From Anaeramoeba ignava (Eukaryota > Metamonada > Anaeramoebidae): 64,000 nucleotides of DNA. The translations under genes were made by a program, and so were the position numbers. How positions within the stretch are numbered: the first letter of the stretch is position 1; every line of letters begins with the position of its first letter. Location: contig JAPDFW010000063.1 in NCBI GenBank assembly GCA_028826165.1, positions 372,001-436,000 on the forward strand, in the 5' to 3' direction. Under the pieces are notes generated by a model, which did no database searches, was not told the DNA's origin, and saw only the letters and a list, made by a program, of their open reading frames with translations. This document shows positions 22,201-34,300 of this stretch, piece by piece.

Positions 22201-24758
22201 ATTAAAATAAATATTAAAATAAATATTAAAAAAATATTAAAAATTAAATATAAAATAAATATTAAATTAAATATTAAAAATAAATATTAAAATAAATATT
22301 AAAATAAATATTAAATATTAAAAAATAAAAATAAATATTAAAAATAAATATTAAAATAAATATTCAAATAAATATTAAAATAAATATAAAAATAAATATT
22401 AAAATAAATATTAAAATAAATATTAAATTAAATATTAAAATAAATATTAAAATAAATATTAAAATAAAATATTAAAATAAATATTAAAATAAATATTAAA
22501 TTTTGAAATAAAAAATTAAATATTAAAATAAATATTAAAATTAAATATTAAAATAAATATTAAATAAAAATAAAAAATTAAATAAATAAAAATAAATATT
22601 AAAATAAATATTAAAAATAAATATTAAAATAAATATTAAATTAAATATTAAAATAAATATTAAAATAAATATTAAATTAAAAATAAAAAATTAAAATTAA
22701 AAATATTGAAATAAATTTTAAAATAAATATTAAAATTAAATATTAAAATAAAATTAAAATAAATATTAAAATAAATATTAAATTAAAATTAAAAATAAAT
22801 ATTAAAAATAAATATTAAAAATAAATATTAAAATAAATATTAAAAATAAATATTAAAATAAATATTAAAAATAAATATTAAAATAAATATTAAAATTAAA
22901 TATTAAATTAAATATTAAAATTAAATATTAAAATATTAAAATAAATATTTTAAAATAAATATTAAAATAAATATTAAAATAAATATTAAAATAAATATTA
23001 AAATAAATATTAAAAATAAATATTAAAATAAATATAAAAATAAAATTAAAATAAATATTAAAATAAAATATTAAAATAAATAACAAATAAAAATTAAATT
23101 AAATTAAAATAAATATAAAAAAATAAATATTAAAATAAATATTAAAAAAAAAATTAAAAAAAAAAAATAAATATTAAAAAAAAAAAAAAAATAAAATAAA
23201 ATTAAAAAAATAAATATTAAAATAAATATTAAAAATAAATATTAAAATAAATATTAAAAATAAATATTAAAATAAATATTAAAATAAATATTAAAAATAA
23301 ATTAAAAATATTAAAATAATTATTAAAATAAATATTAAAATAAATATTAAAATAAATATTAAATAAATTAAATATTAAAATAAAAATAAATAATAAATAA
23401 AAATAAATATTAAAATAAAATTAAAATAAAATTAAATAAATATTAAATTAAATATTAAAAATAAATATTAAAAATAAATATTAAAATAAATATTAAAATA
23501 AATATTAAAATAAATATTAAAAATAAATATTGAAAATAAATAAAATAAATTAAATATTAAAAATAAATATTAAAATAAATATTAAAAATAAATATTAGAA
23601 TAAATATTAAAATAAATATTAAATAAATATTAAAATAAATATTAAAATAAATATTAAAATAAATATTAAAATAAAATTAAATTAAATAAAATTAAATATT
23701 AAAAATAAATATTAAAATAAATATTAAATTAAATATTAAAATAAATATTAAAATAAATATTAAAATAAATATTAAAATAAATATTAAAATAAATATTAAA
23801 TTAAATATTAAAATAAATATTAAAATAAATATTAAAATAAATATTAAAATAAATATTAAAATTAAATATTAAAATAAATATTAAAATAAATATTAAATTA
23901 AATATTAAAATTAAATATTAAATTAAATATTAAAATAAATATTAAAATAAATATTAAATTAAATATTAAAATAAATATTAAATTAAATATTAAAATAAAT
24001 ATTAAAATTAAATATTAAAATAAATAAATATTAAAATAAATATTAAAATTAAATATTAAAATAAATATTTAAAATTAAATATTAAAATAAATATTAAATT
24101 AAATATTAAAATTAATATTAAAATAAATATTAAAATAAATATTAAATTAAATATTAAATTAAATATTAAACTAAATATTAAAATAAATATTAAATAAATT
24201 TTGTAAATAAATTCTTTAAATAAATCAGTTCGTTAAATCAATTTGAGCATCTATTTACATCAAAAGAGACAGAAAGATCTTCACAATTTCTATACCAAAT
24301 AAGATATTCACCTTCTTGTGATTCATTTATTTTGATTTTCCATTCAAATCCTTTTCTCCATTCTGATTCATTTGCAACAATAACAAATTTACGAATATTT
24401 TCAAAAGGACATTTAACCATATTATGATTTTCTAAATCATTTTCCAAAAATTTATGAATTATAAATCCTATATTTGGTTGTTCATGAGGATTAATATGTC
24501 TTGAGAACTTAAAAGTTGATTTATTCAAGAAAAAATTATTTTTTTTCAATAAATTTCTTTTTTAGTTTTTTTTTATTTTTATCATAAAATTCAAACTGTA
24601 AGTGAATTAATTTTAAATTTAATTATTCCATTTGGATCAAATCCAAACTTCTTTAATAAAAATCCTTCTCTTTTATCATCTTCAATTTTAAAATTTGATA
24701 TTCTACAAGAAACAAAAGAAATGAAAAAGAAAAAAATTATTAACAAGTTTTTTTTCAT
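19268..24758 (-). CDS. GPR107/GPR108 (GOST, lung-7TM) family membrane protein
   Basis: Seven exons: 24597–24758, 24259–24556, 21230–21369, 20987–21118, 19864–20050, 19614–19783 and 19268–19532. They total 450 residues (one surplus A in the A8 run near 24535 must be ignored). A signal peptide (MKKNLLIIFFFFISFVSC) precedes a luminal GOLD-like domain (FKIEDDKREGF, KKFGFDPNG, GEYLIWYRNCEDLSVSF). The 7TM part aligns well with GPR107: YLSVGEFPLPGTYLMFFFFY, VHFLMTALLISK, LIGTGWSFLKK, KRLFAIVIPLQIL, YIW/EIIFRLVD, LILFPIIWSI, IYSTRILIIFLEHL, FFDELLTFLFFV, GYKFRPEKANPLL. An acidic tail ends the protein. GOST proteins act in Golgi/endosomal trafficking. An upstream in-frame ATG at 24815 would add MDIFIFFSLF; 24758 is preferred because it opens a standard signal peptide. 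Confidence 0.9.
19784..19863 (-). other. Candidate U12-type AT–AC intron in the GPR107 homologue
   Basis: On the minus strand the 80-bp interval begins ATATCCTTT right after the TGG codon and ends AAAAACAC just before GAAATTATT. It contains TTCCTTGAC with its putative branch A at 19796, 12 nt from the 3' end. These match the minor-spliceosome consensus donor (RTATCCTTT), branch site (TTCCTTRAY) and AC acceptor. No GT–AG alternative exists: the minus strand has no AG between 19783 and the donor. Removing this interval joins YIW to EIIFRLVDII in phase 0, which aligns without a gap to YGLWKDSLFLVDLL of GPR107, while reading through hits TGA and TAA stops. All other introns found here are GT–AG. 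Confidence 0.85.
20051..20986 (-). repeat. GPR107-homologue intron expanded by (TTTTGA/TTTTAA)n
   Basis: A 936-bp intron, GTAGGA donor at 20986 and ATAATAG acceptor at 20051, made almost entirely of TTTTGA and TTTTAA hexamers on the plus strand (TCAAAA/TTAAAA on the sense strand), with occasional 4–5-bp register slips such as TTTGATTTGATTT. The apparent frames at 20317–20547 are translations of the array. Confidence 0.9.
21370..24258 (-). repeat. 2.9-kb GPR107-homologue intron of AAATAAATATTA-type repeats
   Basis: Between a GTAAAT donor (24258) and an AAAAAAAG acceptor (21370) lie 2,889 bp. Almost all of it is AAATAAATATTA-type repeats with units of 10–13 bp (TAAATATTAAAA and TTAAATATTAAA variants). 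Unlike the TTTTGA arrays it contains practically no G or C (a few isolated G in AATATTGAAA). The central part (23050–23200) degenerates into A-runs. The flanking exons encode adjoining parts of one conserved protein, so splicing must remove it in one step or the gene is dead. Confidence 0.9.
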
Positions 24759-24839
24759 TTGATTTTCAAACAAAAAAAAAAAAAAGAAAAGTGAAAAAAA
24801 AATAAAAATATCCATTTTTAAGATATTGTTTAGATAATG

Positions 24840-25140
24840 TTTAGGTAATGTTTTAGATATTTTTTAACAATATTTTAGATATTATTTTAGATATTATTTT
24901 AGATAATATTTTAGATATTATTTTAGATATTATTTTAGATATTATTTTAGATATTATTTTAGATATTATTTTAGATATTATTTTAGATATTATTTTAGAT
25001 ATTATTTTAGATATTATTTTAGATATTATTTTAGATATTATTTTGATATTTTTAATATTATTTTAATATATTATTTTAGATATTTTTAATATTATTTTAA
25101 TATATTTTTTTGATATTTTTAATATATTCTTAAAATATTT
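24840..25140. repeat. 12-bp TTTTAGATATTA minisatellite
   Basis: Roughly fifteen near-perfect TTTTAGATATTA copies between 24865 and 25045, with degraded TTTTAATATTA forms on both sides. It fills the spacer between the GPR107-homologue start (24758) and the 3' end of the ankyrin–BTB gene (25165). No gene or other signal is seen in the spacer. Confidence 0.85.
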
Positions 25141-25164
25141 TTGGATAATATTTTTGGATTCAAA

Positions 25165-27829
25165 TTATAAATTGTATTTTTTTATTCCTTCTTCAATTCT
25201 AAAAGCAATCATAGAATTTTCACTAATTCCAAAATAATCTAAATTCTCATCAAGTTCTTCCAAAATTTCAAGAGGAGTATCATCAGGAATATCATCAAAA
25301 TAAAAATAGGAAACTAAAGTTTTCAAAGCTTGTGTTGTCATTTCACTGTAATCATGAACTCGATTAGAATCATCTTTAACATTTATAAACATTCCCCGAT
25401 AAAGATGACTTGTAATCATCAAAATTTCAGGATGAACCTTAATTTCTTCATCAAAAGAAATAATAGTAAATTTCTTGCCAGAATCATTTGAATACAATCG
25501 AGAAAAATTTTCAATTACAGATTTCTTTCCAATAAGTTCTTGAACTTCAACATTTTTCATTCCAATTTTAGAGCCTAATTTATAAATCATTTCAATTTCT
25601 TCAAAATTAATATATCCTGAATAAATTAAACTTAGAAATGACAAAACTTCTTTGCATGAAAAATTCTTGAAACAATTTTGAAATATTGAAAAATCAAAAA
25701 TCTTTGTTCGCGATTGAATTATTAATGAATGAGCATAAATTGATCCATTTTTAGTTATAATTTCAACATCTGTATTTTCTTGCCGTTTTAAAAATTTATT
25801 CATTCTTTTAATAAACTCGGAATAACATCCAAGAAACTTTTTTGTTTGATTTGCGGCAAGATCGAATGGTGTTTTTCCCTTTAAAAAAATAAGGAAAAAA
25901 AAAATTTTTTTTCGAAATTACAAAAAGAAATGATTTTTGGGAATTTCAATAATGATTTTTACTTTCTATTTTTTGATATAAATATTTTTTATAAATTTGT
26001 TGATATAAATTTTTTTTGATAACTTTTTACATCCTTGAGAATAAATAAAATGTTATTTAATTTATAATTTATGTTTTTTATTTTCTTCTTAAAAATAAAA
26101 AAAATACTGTTTTTGCAAATAAATTAGCTCCTGATTTAAGTAAAAAATCTACTACTTCAGGTTGCATTTGATATTCAGCAGCATGATGAAGAGGAGTTAT
26201 TCCCTATTAAAAATGATTAAAAATCAAAAATTCGAATCAAAAATTTATTCCAATTTCAAATTTACCCACTTTTTAAATTTAAAATTTATAATTTATAATT
26301 TAAAATTTAAAATTTAAAATTAAATCAAATTAAGATTTACAGACTATTTTTTTAATAATTTAATGAGAAAATTAAAATGTTTTGTTTTTTTTTTTGAAAG
26401 AAAAGAAAATTTATAATTCAAACATTTGTTGAATTAATTTCAGCTCCAAATGCAAGTAACAATTGAATAGATTCAATATTAGCTTGAAATTTACAAGCAT
26501 CATGAAGAGGTGTATATTTCTAAATAAAATAAAATGAAAATAATTGATATAAATGAATTTTATCAAAATAAAAATTTTTGAATAATTTTTCATTTACCCA
26601 CTTAAATTTTCAATCAAAAAAAAATAGTTTTTTTGTTTTAGAAATGAATTATTTGGAAAAAAAGTAATAAATCAATGTAATTTTCGATGAATTACTCTCT
26701 AATAAATAAAAATAAAAAAATGAAAAAATGAAAAATAAAAAAATGTTGGGAAATATTTAATATTTTTACATTTTTTGCATTCACATCAGCACCATATTGA
26801 ATTAATAATTTAATAACATCTGTAATAAAATTATCCCAACAAGCATCATGAAGAGGTGTATTTTCCTTTTTTTTTTCAAACAAAAAGTAATTGAGGTATT
26901 ATTTAAATTTTTAACTCAAAGAAAATTTTACAATCTAAACAAAAATTAAATTAAATAAAAATGAAAAATTAAAAATGAAAAATTAAAAATGAAAAATTAA
27001 AAATGAAAAATTAAATTACATTCTATAACAAGAAATTAAATATTTAAATATAAATTAAATATAAATAATTAAATATAAATTATATATTTAGATTTAAATT
27101 ATATATTTAAATATTTATGAAATATTTACATTTCTTATATGAACACTCGCTCCATTTTGTAATAATAATTGTATAATTTTTGGTTGAAGTTTATATTTAC
27201 AAGCAATATGTAAAGGAGTATTAAGCTTTTATTTCAACAAAAAATTAATAAATGTTAAATAAGGAAAATTTTTAAAAAAAAAAATTACAAACTAAAAAAA
27301 CAAAAAGGAAAAATAAGGAAAAATTAAAAATTTAAACCAAAATTGTTTTTTACTTTCTAAAAAAAAAATTTTTAAATCAAAAAAATTTTTCAATTTTGAA
27401 AATTAATTTTTTTTTACATTTTGAGCATTAATTTCAGCTCCTAAAGAAATAATTAAAAGAATAATTTCTTCAGAAGTATTATAAGAACAAGCAATATGAA
27501 GTGGAGTGTTTAACTAAAAAAAATTAAAATTATTAAAAAATATTTAAAAAAAAAAATTTTTTTTTAGGGAAAATTAAATAGAAAAATTTACTTGCTTTTT
27601 TATTTATTATTTTAATTAATTTTATTTTAGAATTTGAAAAGAATAGTTTTTCTTTTGATTTTTTTTACTTGCTTTTGTTTTATTAATTTATTAAAATAAT
27701 TTTCATTTTTTTAAATTAATTTTAATTAATTAAAAATACATCTTTTAAATTCACGTTTTCTTTTGTTAAAATAGTTCGAATTGATTCAATTTGATTATTT
27801 TTAATTAAAAGTCGAATTTTATCAATCAT
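25165..27829 (-). CDS. Ankyrin-repeat/BTB protein with one exon per ankyrin repeat
   Basis: Seven exons: 27740–27829, 27418–27513, 27130–27225, 26770–26865, 26424–26519, 26108–26203 and 25165–25878. They encode 427 residues from ATG at 27829. Exons 2–6 are each exactly 96 nt, begin and end in phase 0, and each encodes one 32-residue ankyrin unit: NTPLHIACSY, NTPLHIACKY, NTPLHDACWD, YTPLHDACKF and ITPLHHAAEY, ending GAEINAQN, GASVHIRN, GADVNAKN, GAEINSTN and GANLFAKT. Exon 7 opens with a last half repeat (GKTPFDLAAN), then a BTB segment (ENTDVEIITKNGSIYAHSL) and a second BTB-like part (YRGMFINVKDDSNRVHDYSEM) shared with the RCC1–BTB proteins. Likely a substrate adaptor, with ankyrins for binding and BTB for scaffold. 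Frames are intact in every exon. Confidence 0.88.
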
Positions 27830-28311
27830 TTTTATTTTTATTTTTATTTTTTAAAATTAAAATTAAAATAAAAAAAAAAGAAAAAAAATGAAATTTGAAA
27901 AAATGAAATTAAATTTTTTTGATTTTACTTCTCTTGAATTAGATTTTTTTTTTTAATTGATCTTGTGTTTTTTTTAATTGATCTTGTTTTTTTGTTGATT
28001 TGTTTTTAGAGATTTTTTGTTAAAATATTGTTGAAATGTTTTTGGAAATTATTTACAGATCCAAAAAAAAATTTTCAAAAAGAAAAAAAAAAATAATAAA
28101 AAAGATCAAATTTTTGGAAAGGGAAATTTATTCTCCAAAAAAGAAGAAAAAAGAAACAAGAAAAATTTTAATTTTAATTTTGATTTTAATTTTAATTTTA
28201 ATTTTAATTTTAATTTTAATTTTAATTTTAATTTTAATTTTAATTTTGATTTTAATTTAAATTTTAATTTTGATTTTAATTTTAATTTTCATTTTAAATA
28301 TTGATTTTATT
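27830..28311. repeat. Spacer with (ATTTTA)n hexamer array
   Basis: 27830–28160 is A/T-rich upstream DNA of the ankyrin–BTB gene with T-runs and no recognisable gene. From ~28165 the ATTTTA/ATTTTG hexamer array begins and runs on to ~28480, into the KLKLK-coding 3' end of the RNF213-like gene. The frame at 28036–28260 is a translation of this array. Confidence 0.8.
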
Positions 28312-31300
28312 TTAAATATTGATTTTAATTTTAGTTTTAATTTTAATTTTAAATATTGATTTTGGTTTTAATTTTAATTTTAATTTTAATTTTAATTTTA
28401 ATTTTAATTTTAATTTTGATTTTGGTTTTAATTTTGATTTTGATTTTAATTTAAATTTTAATTTTGATTTTTGATTTTTGATTGTTTCATCAACAATATC
28501 TTTCAAAATATCTTTGTTTTCTTGATGATAATCTTCTGTTATAACTTCATAAAAATAATGGAAAAATGGGAATTCAGACTTATCAAATTGATCTTTCTGA
28601 ATTTTATGATAAGGTTGAATTTGGATTGATTCAAAAATTTGTTTCCAAAAATTTTCTTCTTCTTTGCTTGTTGTTAAAATTAACTTAAAATTATCATTAA
28701 CCATAATATAACTCAATAAAATTACAAAAATTGTTTCCAACTTCTTAATTAATTGAGAATAAAGATAAGAGTTAAAAGATTCAGAACTTTGTTGCATTCT
28801 TAATTTTTGTGTTATTAATTCTTGAATACCCCATTGATAAAAACTTATATTTTCTTTTTTTCCTTTTTCAAACATAAATTTAAGTTTTGGGAAAATTAAA
28901 TCTTTCAAAGTTTTCATTTTTTCTAAGAATGGTTTTGTGTCTTTGATTTTTTCAGGATTGATAAATTGAAGAATAGAAGAATTAAAAATTGGTTCAAATA
29001 ATTTTTCCTAATTTTTATCCAAAATATTTTCAAGAAAATTTAAATCTGAATCTTTTGATTCTGAAATGATTGTAAATTTGATTTCAGATTGTAAAATATC
29101 ATCAATATAAAAATATTCCCAATTTTTTTCAAATGCAAAATGGAATTGAGTTTTGGATTGTTGAATTGATGGAAGATGAACAATGAAAATTATCTTGCAC
29201 TTAATTCCTTCATCTTTCCTACTTTTATATTCATCTTTTTTAATTAAATTTTCAATCATATATTTTGATTGATGGAATATTATTTCAGGAAAAATTGATG
29301 TTGGAGTGAAACGAATTATCAAAACAAAATTTTCATCATCTTTATAAGGATTTTTCTTAATTATTGGTTCTATTCCAAGTTTTTTTTTAACTTCTTTTTC
29401 AAATTGTGTATCATTTTCAATTTTCAAAAGTTCAATTTCTTCAAATTTAAAATTTTGAATTTGTTCAGATTTGATTTCTTGAGAAATTGATGAAGAAGTA
29501 AGAACAACTGAACATTGAATTTGTTTTGGAATTAATGTTTTTTGGATTAAATCATTCAAGTTATGGTGATATAAACCTGAATATCTTTGCCAAATATGTT
29601 TCAAATATGAAATTTCTTTGATATTTTTGTTTGTATCTTTTTTGATTGTTTTTAAATAAATCGAAAGAATTGATTCGTAATTGCAAATTCTCATCCACAT
29701 ATTTACTCCTTCAACTCTTAAATAATCTTCTTTTTCTTTTGGTTCTTTTCCAAAAAGTATTTGTTGAAGTTTTGTTGCTAAAGAAGGTAGTAAATCAGGA
29801 TGATATGAAACTAATAATTTCTCTTCTGTAATATCTGCAAATTTACAAATGTTTTGGATAATTTCTTTTTGTTTCTGATAAAATTGAATAAATTCATTTT
29901 TGATTATAAATTCTTCTGATATAAGTAAATATTTTTCAAATCTATTCAAAATTGCTGGTGATTCAATATTATAAGCTCTTGATTTATCAGAAATTACTAT
30001 TAATCTAAATCTAGGATCAATTCTGATTTTGGAAACGATATTTCCAAATGAAATTTTTGCATAAATATCATATCCTTCTTTTGAATAATTTTGATTTAAT
30101 AAATCATATAAAGGTTCATATAATTGTTCATTCTTAAATAAGATTACTATTTCTCCATTATGAATTGAATCTTCAATTAATTGTAAATTACGAATAATTC
30201 GAGATTGCTTTTTGTTTTCAGCAAAATCTGATCCAAAAAATAATTTGTAATCTGTTTTAGTACTTAATTGTTCAATTTCTTTTAGAATAAATGATAAATT
30301 GCATATTTTATCAGTCAAAATCATCATATTTCGAGAATAATTTGGAGTATCATTTGTATCTTCAAAACCAAATTCTTGAAAAATTCTTCTGTTTATATTT
30401 TGGTAAATTAGTTCTCGTGTTGTGATTTTTATATCAGTAATCAAAAGAACTTTCTTTGGAAATTTGGGAATTAATTTTTCAATAAAATCAGGTTTTGAAC
30501 TGAAATTTCTTAATAAAGCATTTAAAATTAATCCAGGATTATTGTATGAAATTCCATGTTTAATATTGCAATATCCAATCATTTTTAAGAAATAATAAAA
30601 ATCTCTCAATCCAAAATAAGGTCTTGATTTACTTTTTGGATCTTTTTCTTGTTCTTTCACAATTTTTTCGTAAATTTTGGTAAGATAATTTGCAAATATT
30701 TTAGGAATCATTGAATTCATTCCAACTGTTTTTGTGCATAAAATTTGTTGAGCTGTTGTGCCTAATTGTGCTATAGATTCTCTTCTAAGAAGAATTCCTC
30801 GGTTTGTATTACTTGGATCTAAAACCCAATCAGAAATTGCAACAACTGAAACTCCTCCATTTTCTTTAATTATATCTTGAATTTTTTTGTTATCTTGATT
30901 AATTCTTGAAATTTCTTTTTCTGATTCTTCAAGTTGAGAATGAAGTGCTTTTAATGGCAAATCTGGACTTAATTCTGCAAGTGCAACTTCATCAAGAATA
31001 ACAACTCCTAAATCCATTTTTCCTTTGTTTTTGATTTTGCAATTTTAAAAATATTTTCAATTCCTTGAGTTGTTGTTATTGGTGAACATTGAAGGAAAGA
31101 TTCTCTAAGTGTTCTAAGTTCAAGTTTTTTTGCAAAGTTATTTATTTCATGAGGAGGTTTCAAAGATTCCATTATAACTTCAACAGAAATTAATTTTGAT
31201 GTTCCTTTTTTTGATTATAATAATAAATTGAATAAAAATTAAATTAATATTATTTATAAAATTTATAAAAGAAAAAATATGTTATTTTACCTGGTTTTCC

Positions 31301-34300
31301 AATAATAAATAATGGAATTTGTGCATAAACACAAACAAAAATCAATAAACAATTCTCTTTTAAATATAAGTTTTTTGCAATTATTTTTTTTGAAAAATCA
31401 TAATCTAATGATTCAATTAATTTTTCTTGTGAATTGTCAATTACGTTTTTGCAGTTTCCAAATAAATTATCATTTCTTTCAAAAATTGTTTCAAAATATT
31501 TATCTTTGTTTGTTGTTTGTCGACTTGCATAACAAACGAATAAAGATAAGTAAATTGCTTTCTGAAAAAGTTCTTCTTCTTCTTCTTGTTCATTTTCTGA
31601 TAATAAAAATCTTCCAGCTTTAGATTCAACAAGCCATTGAAATACTCGAAGTGTTCTTGAAACATCTCGAAGTGAAATTAAAGCTGCTAAATTCCTTTTG
31701 AAATCATCATTTGTTTGATTTGAATCTCCATCTTTACGAATATAACTATGAGATTTGGAAATATATTCTTTGAATGTTGATCTAATTGGTTGATATTCTC
31801 TGAATTTTTTATCGTTGTTGTTTAAAATTGAGTAAAAAGTATTATCAACCATTTTGAGAATGTATACTTGTTCTTGTGTTGATTTTAATGATTCAAAACT
31901 AAGAACACTATTTTCTAATGAATTTGGAATTTTATGAACTGGATAAACAGCATTTCTAATTTCTTCTTGTTCTTTATTCTTTTTATCTCCATAATCAAAA
32001 AGTAATCCACAAACCTCTTCTTCTTTATTTTGATTTTCTTTATTTTGATCTTTATTATTTTGGTTTTCATTATTTTGATTTTCAGAAATTGCTTTGGATT
32101 TTCTTTCTCTATATGGATTAATTGCTGCAATAAATTTAATGTTTGATGGTATTTTTTTGCCTTCAAATAATCGATCAATAAACAAATATTTGAAAATGGG
32201 AATACAATATTTAGGTGCAGTATTCAATTCATCAAAAAATAAAATGACTTGATTTTGTTTTCCAATTTTTTGAGATTTTTCAAGTAATTTCTTAATTTTT
32301 TCTTTTGTTGTTCCTCCATTTACATTAAATGTAATGAAATGATTTGTTTCTTTTTCTTTTTCATTTAATTCTTCTTCTGAGTTGAATTTACTAAATTGAT
32401 AATTTAAAATATCTCGAAATAAATATTCAATTAATGCAGTTTTTCCACATCCAGTTTCTCCACTTATAATTAATGAAAATTCAGTAAACATTCTAAATTG
32501 AATGAACATCATTTTGGAAAGATTATCAAATGTAAGAACATATTTTCCTTTTCTTGTATCATTTTCATTATTTTCTTTGTTATTATTATTATCATTTTCA
32601 TCATCACTACTCTCGTTATCACTATTCTCATTTTCTTGAGGCTTATTTGAAGTTAGAAAACTAAAAAAATCCAACATTTTTTTATATTCAGTTTTGAGAT
32701 CATTTACATTATTTGAAATTGAATCTCCCAAATTAAAATTAGGATCTGAAATTGATTGAAAATGTAAATTTCTTTCAAATTCAAGTAAATTCGATTTATC
32801 AAAATTATCTTTAATAAATAATCCAACTTCTTTCATTGAACCAGAAATATTTGGATTATAAATTGAAATTGGATTCCCATTTTGAAATTCTAAATTAAGA
32901 ATAAATGAATAAAATTTATCAAAAACACCTTCTTTTGTTGAAAAAAAGGAAATTAGATTTAATCTAGCAACAGAAAACATCCAACATCTAATAATTTCTT
33001 GTCTTCTTATAAACGATATTTGTTGTGAATCATCTTCATCATCTTCATCATCTTCATCATCTTCATCATCAGAAATTTCCCAATTAAGAATTAAATTGAT
33101 AAATTTTTTTAATGAATTCCAAAATTGATAAAATAATCTAAAAGATTTATGGAAATTGTGATTAGGATTTAATTGATTTGAAATGGTTTGTATGATGTAT
33201 TGAGATTTATTGAAAAATGAGTTTGGATCAGGATTTTGTGTTGATAATTTTTGTTTCCAATTATCCAAATTTTGGAAATTATTGAATAAAGTGTTATTTT
33301 GAGTTTCAATAAGAAGATTTGCAACTTTTTTCAAATCATTATCATCAATTTCTTGAATTTTTTTTTGATCTTCATCAACTTCATACATTTTGAATTTAAT
33401 TTCATTTACAGAACATGAACATTCTTGTGGTTGAAATTTTTGAAGTGGATAAAAATATTTCCAAATATTATTTTGACTTGGAATTTCAAAAAAAAGTTTT
33501 GCATTTGGAGGTAAAGTCCAACAAATATTATAAGGATCTTTTGCTTGTCTATCTTCAATAGAACCCCACATTGATAATTGCCAAAGAGAATCTGTCATTT
33601 GTAATGAACATTCAGTTGGAAATTCAATATGAATAAATAATTCTTCATTTTCATTTTTCTTTTCTATTGGGATTTTATTCAATTCAACAATCAATTCTTG
33701 TATTTCTCCTGTTGTAAGTTGAATAAGATAATATTTATAATCAATTTTATCATTTTGAGAATTACAAAATTTTCTAATTTGATAACTTTTTCCATCTCCT
33801 TCATTTTGTGAATAAAAAACCTTAAAATTCTTAAAAAATGTTGATTTTTTAATAATTTCATTGAGAATTAAATCATTTTCTAAATTAATAATCAATTTTC
33901 CTTCTTGTAATTGACTCATTAAAAATGCATTTTGTTCTCCTTCCAAAACAAAAATAGTTAATGGGAAATGTGTTATGAAATTAATTGATCTTATTTGAGA
34001 AATAACTTCACTTTGGCATTTTTGGGATAATAATGTTGCATTTATAATAGAAAAAATAACCTTTTCTTCTTCTTCTTGTTTTTGTTTTTTAAAATTAGAA
34101 TATTGTTCGTTATAATACTTATAAATTGAGAAAAAATTCTTCACATCTCCCACAATTGTATTTGAATCACAAAAAAGAATTTGTCCTCTTTGTGGCAAAT
34201 AATTTGAATATAAATAATAAATCATGGTAACTTCATTGTGAATAAATGAATCTGTTTTCACTTCTTTAATAAATATTTTTGGATTTGATATGTTTCCATC

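Noticed and set aside
24840-25140. CRISPR-like array
   Set aside because: Units are contiguous 12-mers without unique spacers, in a eukaryotic intergenic region.
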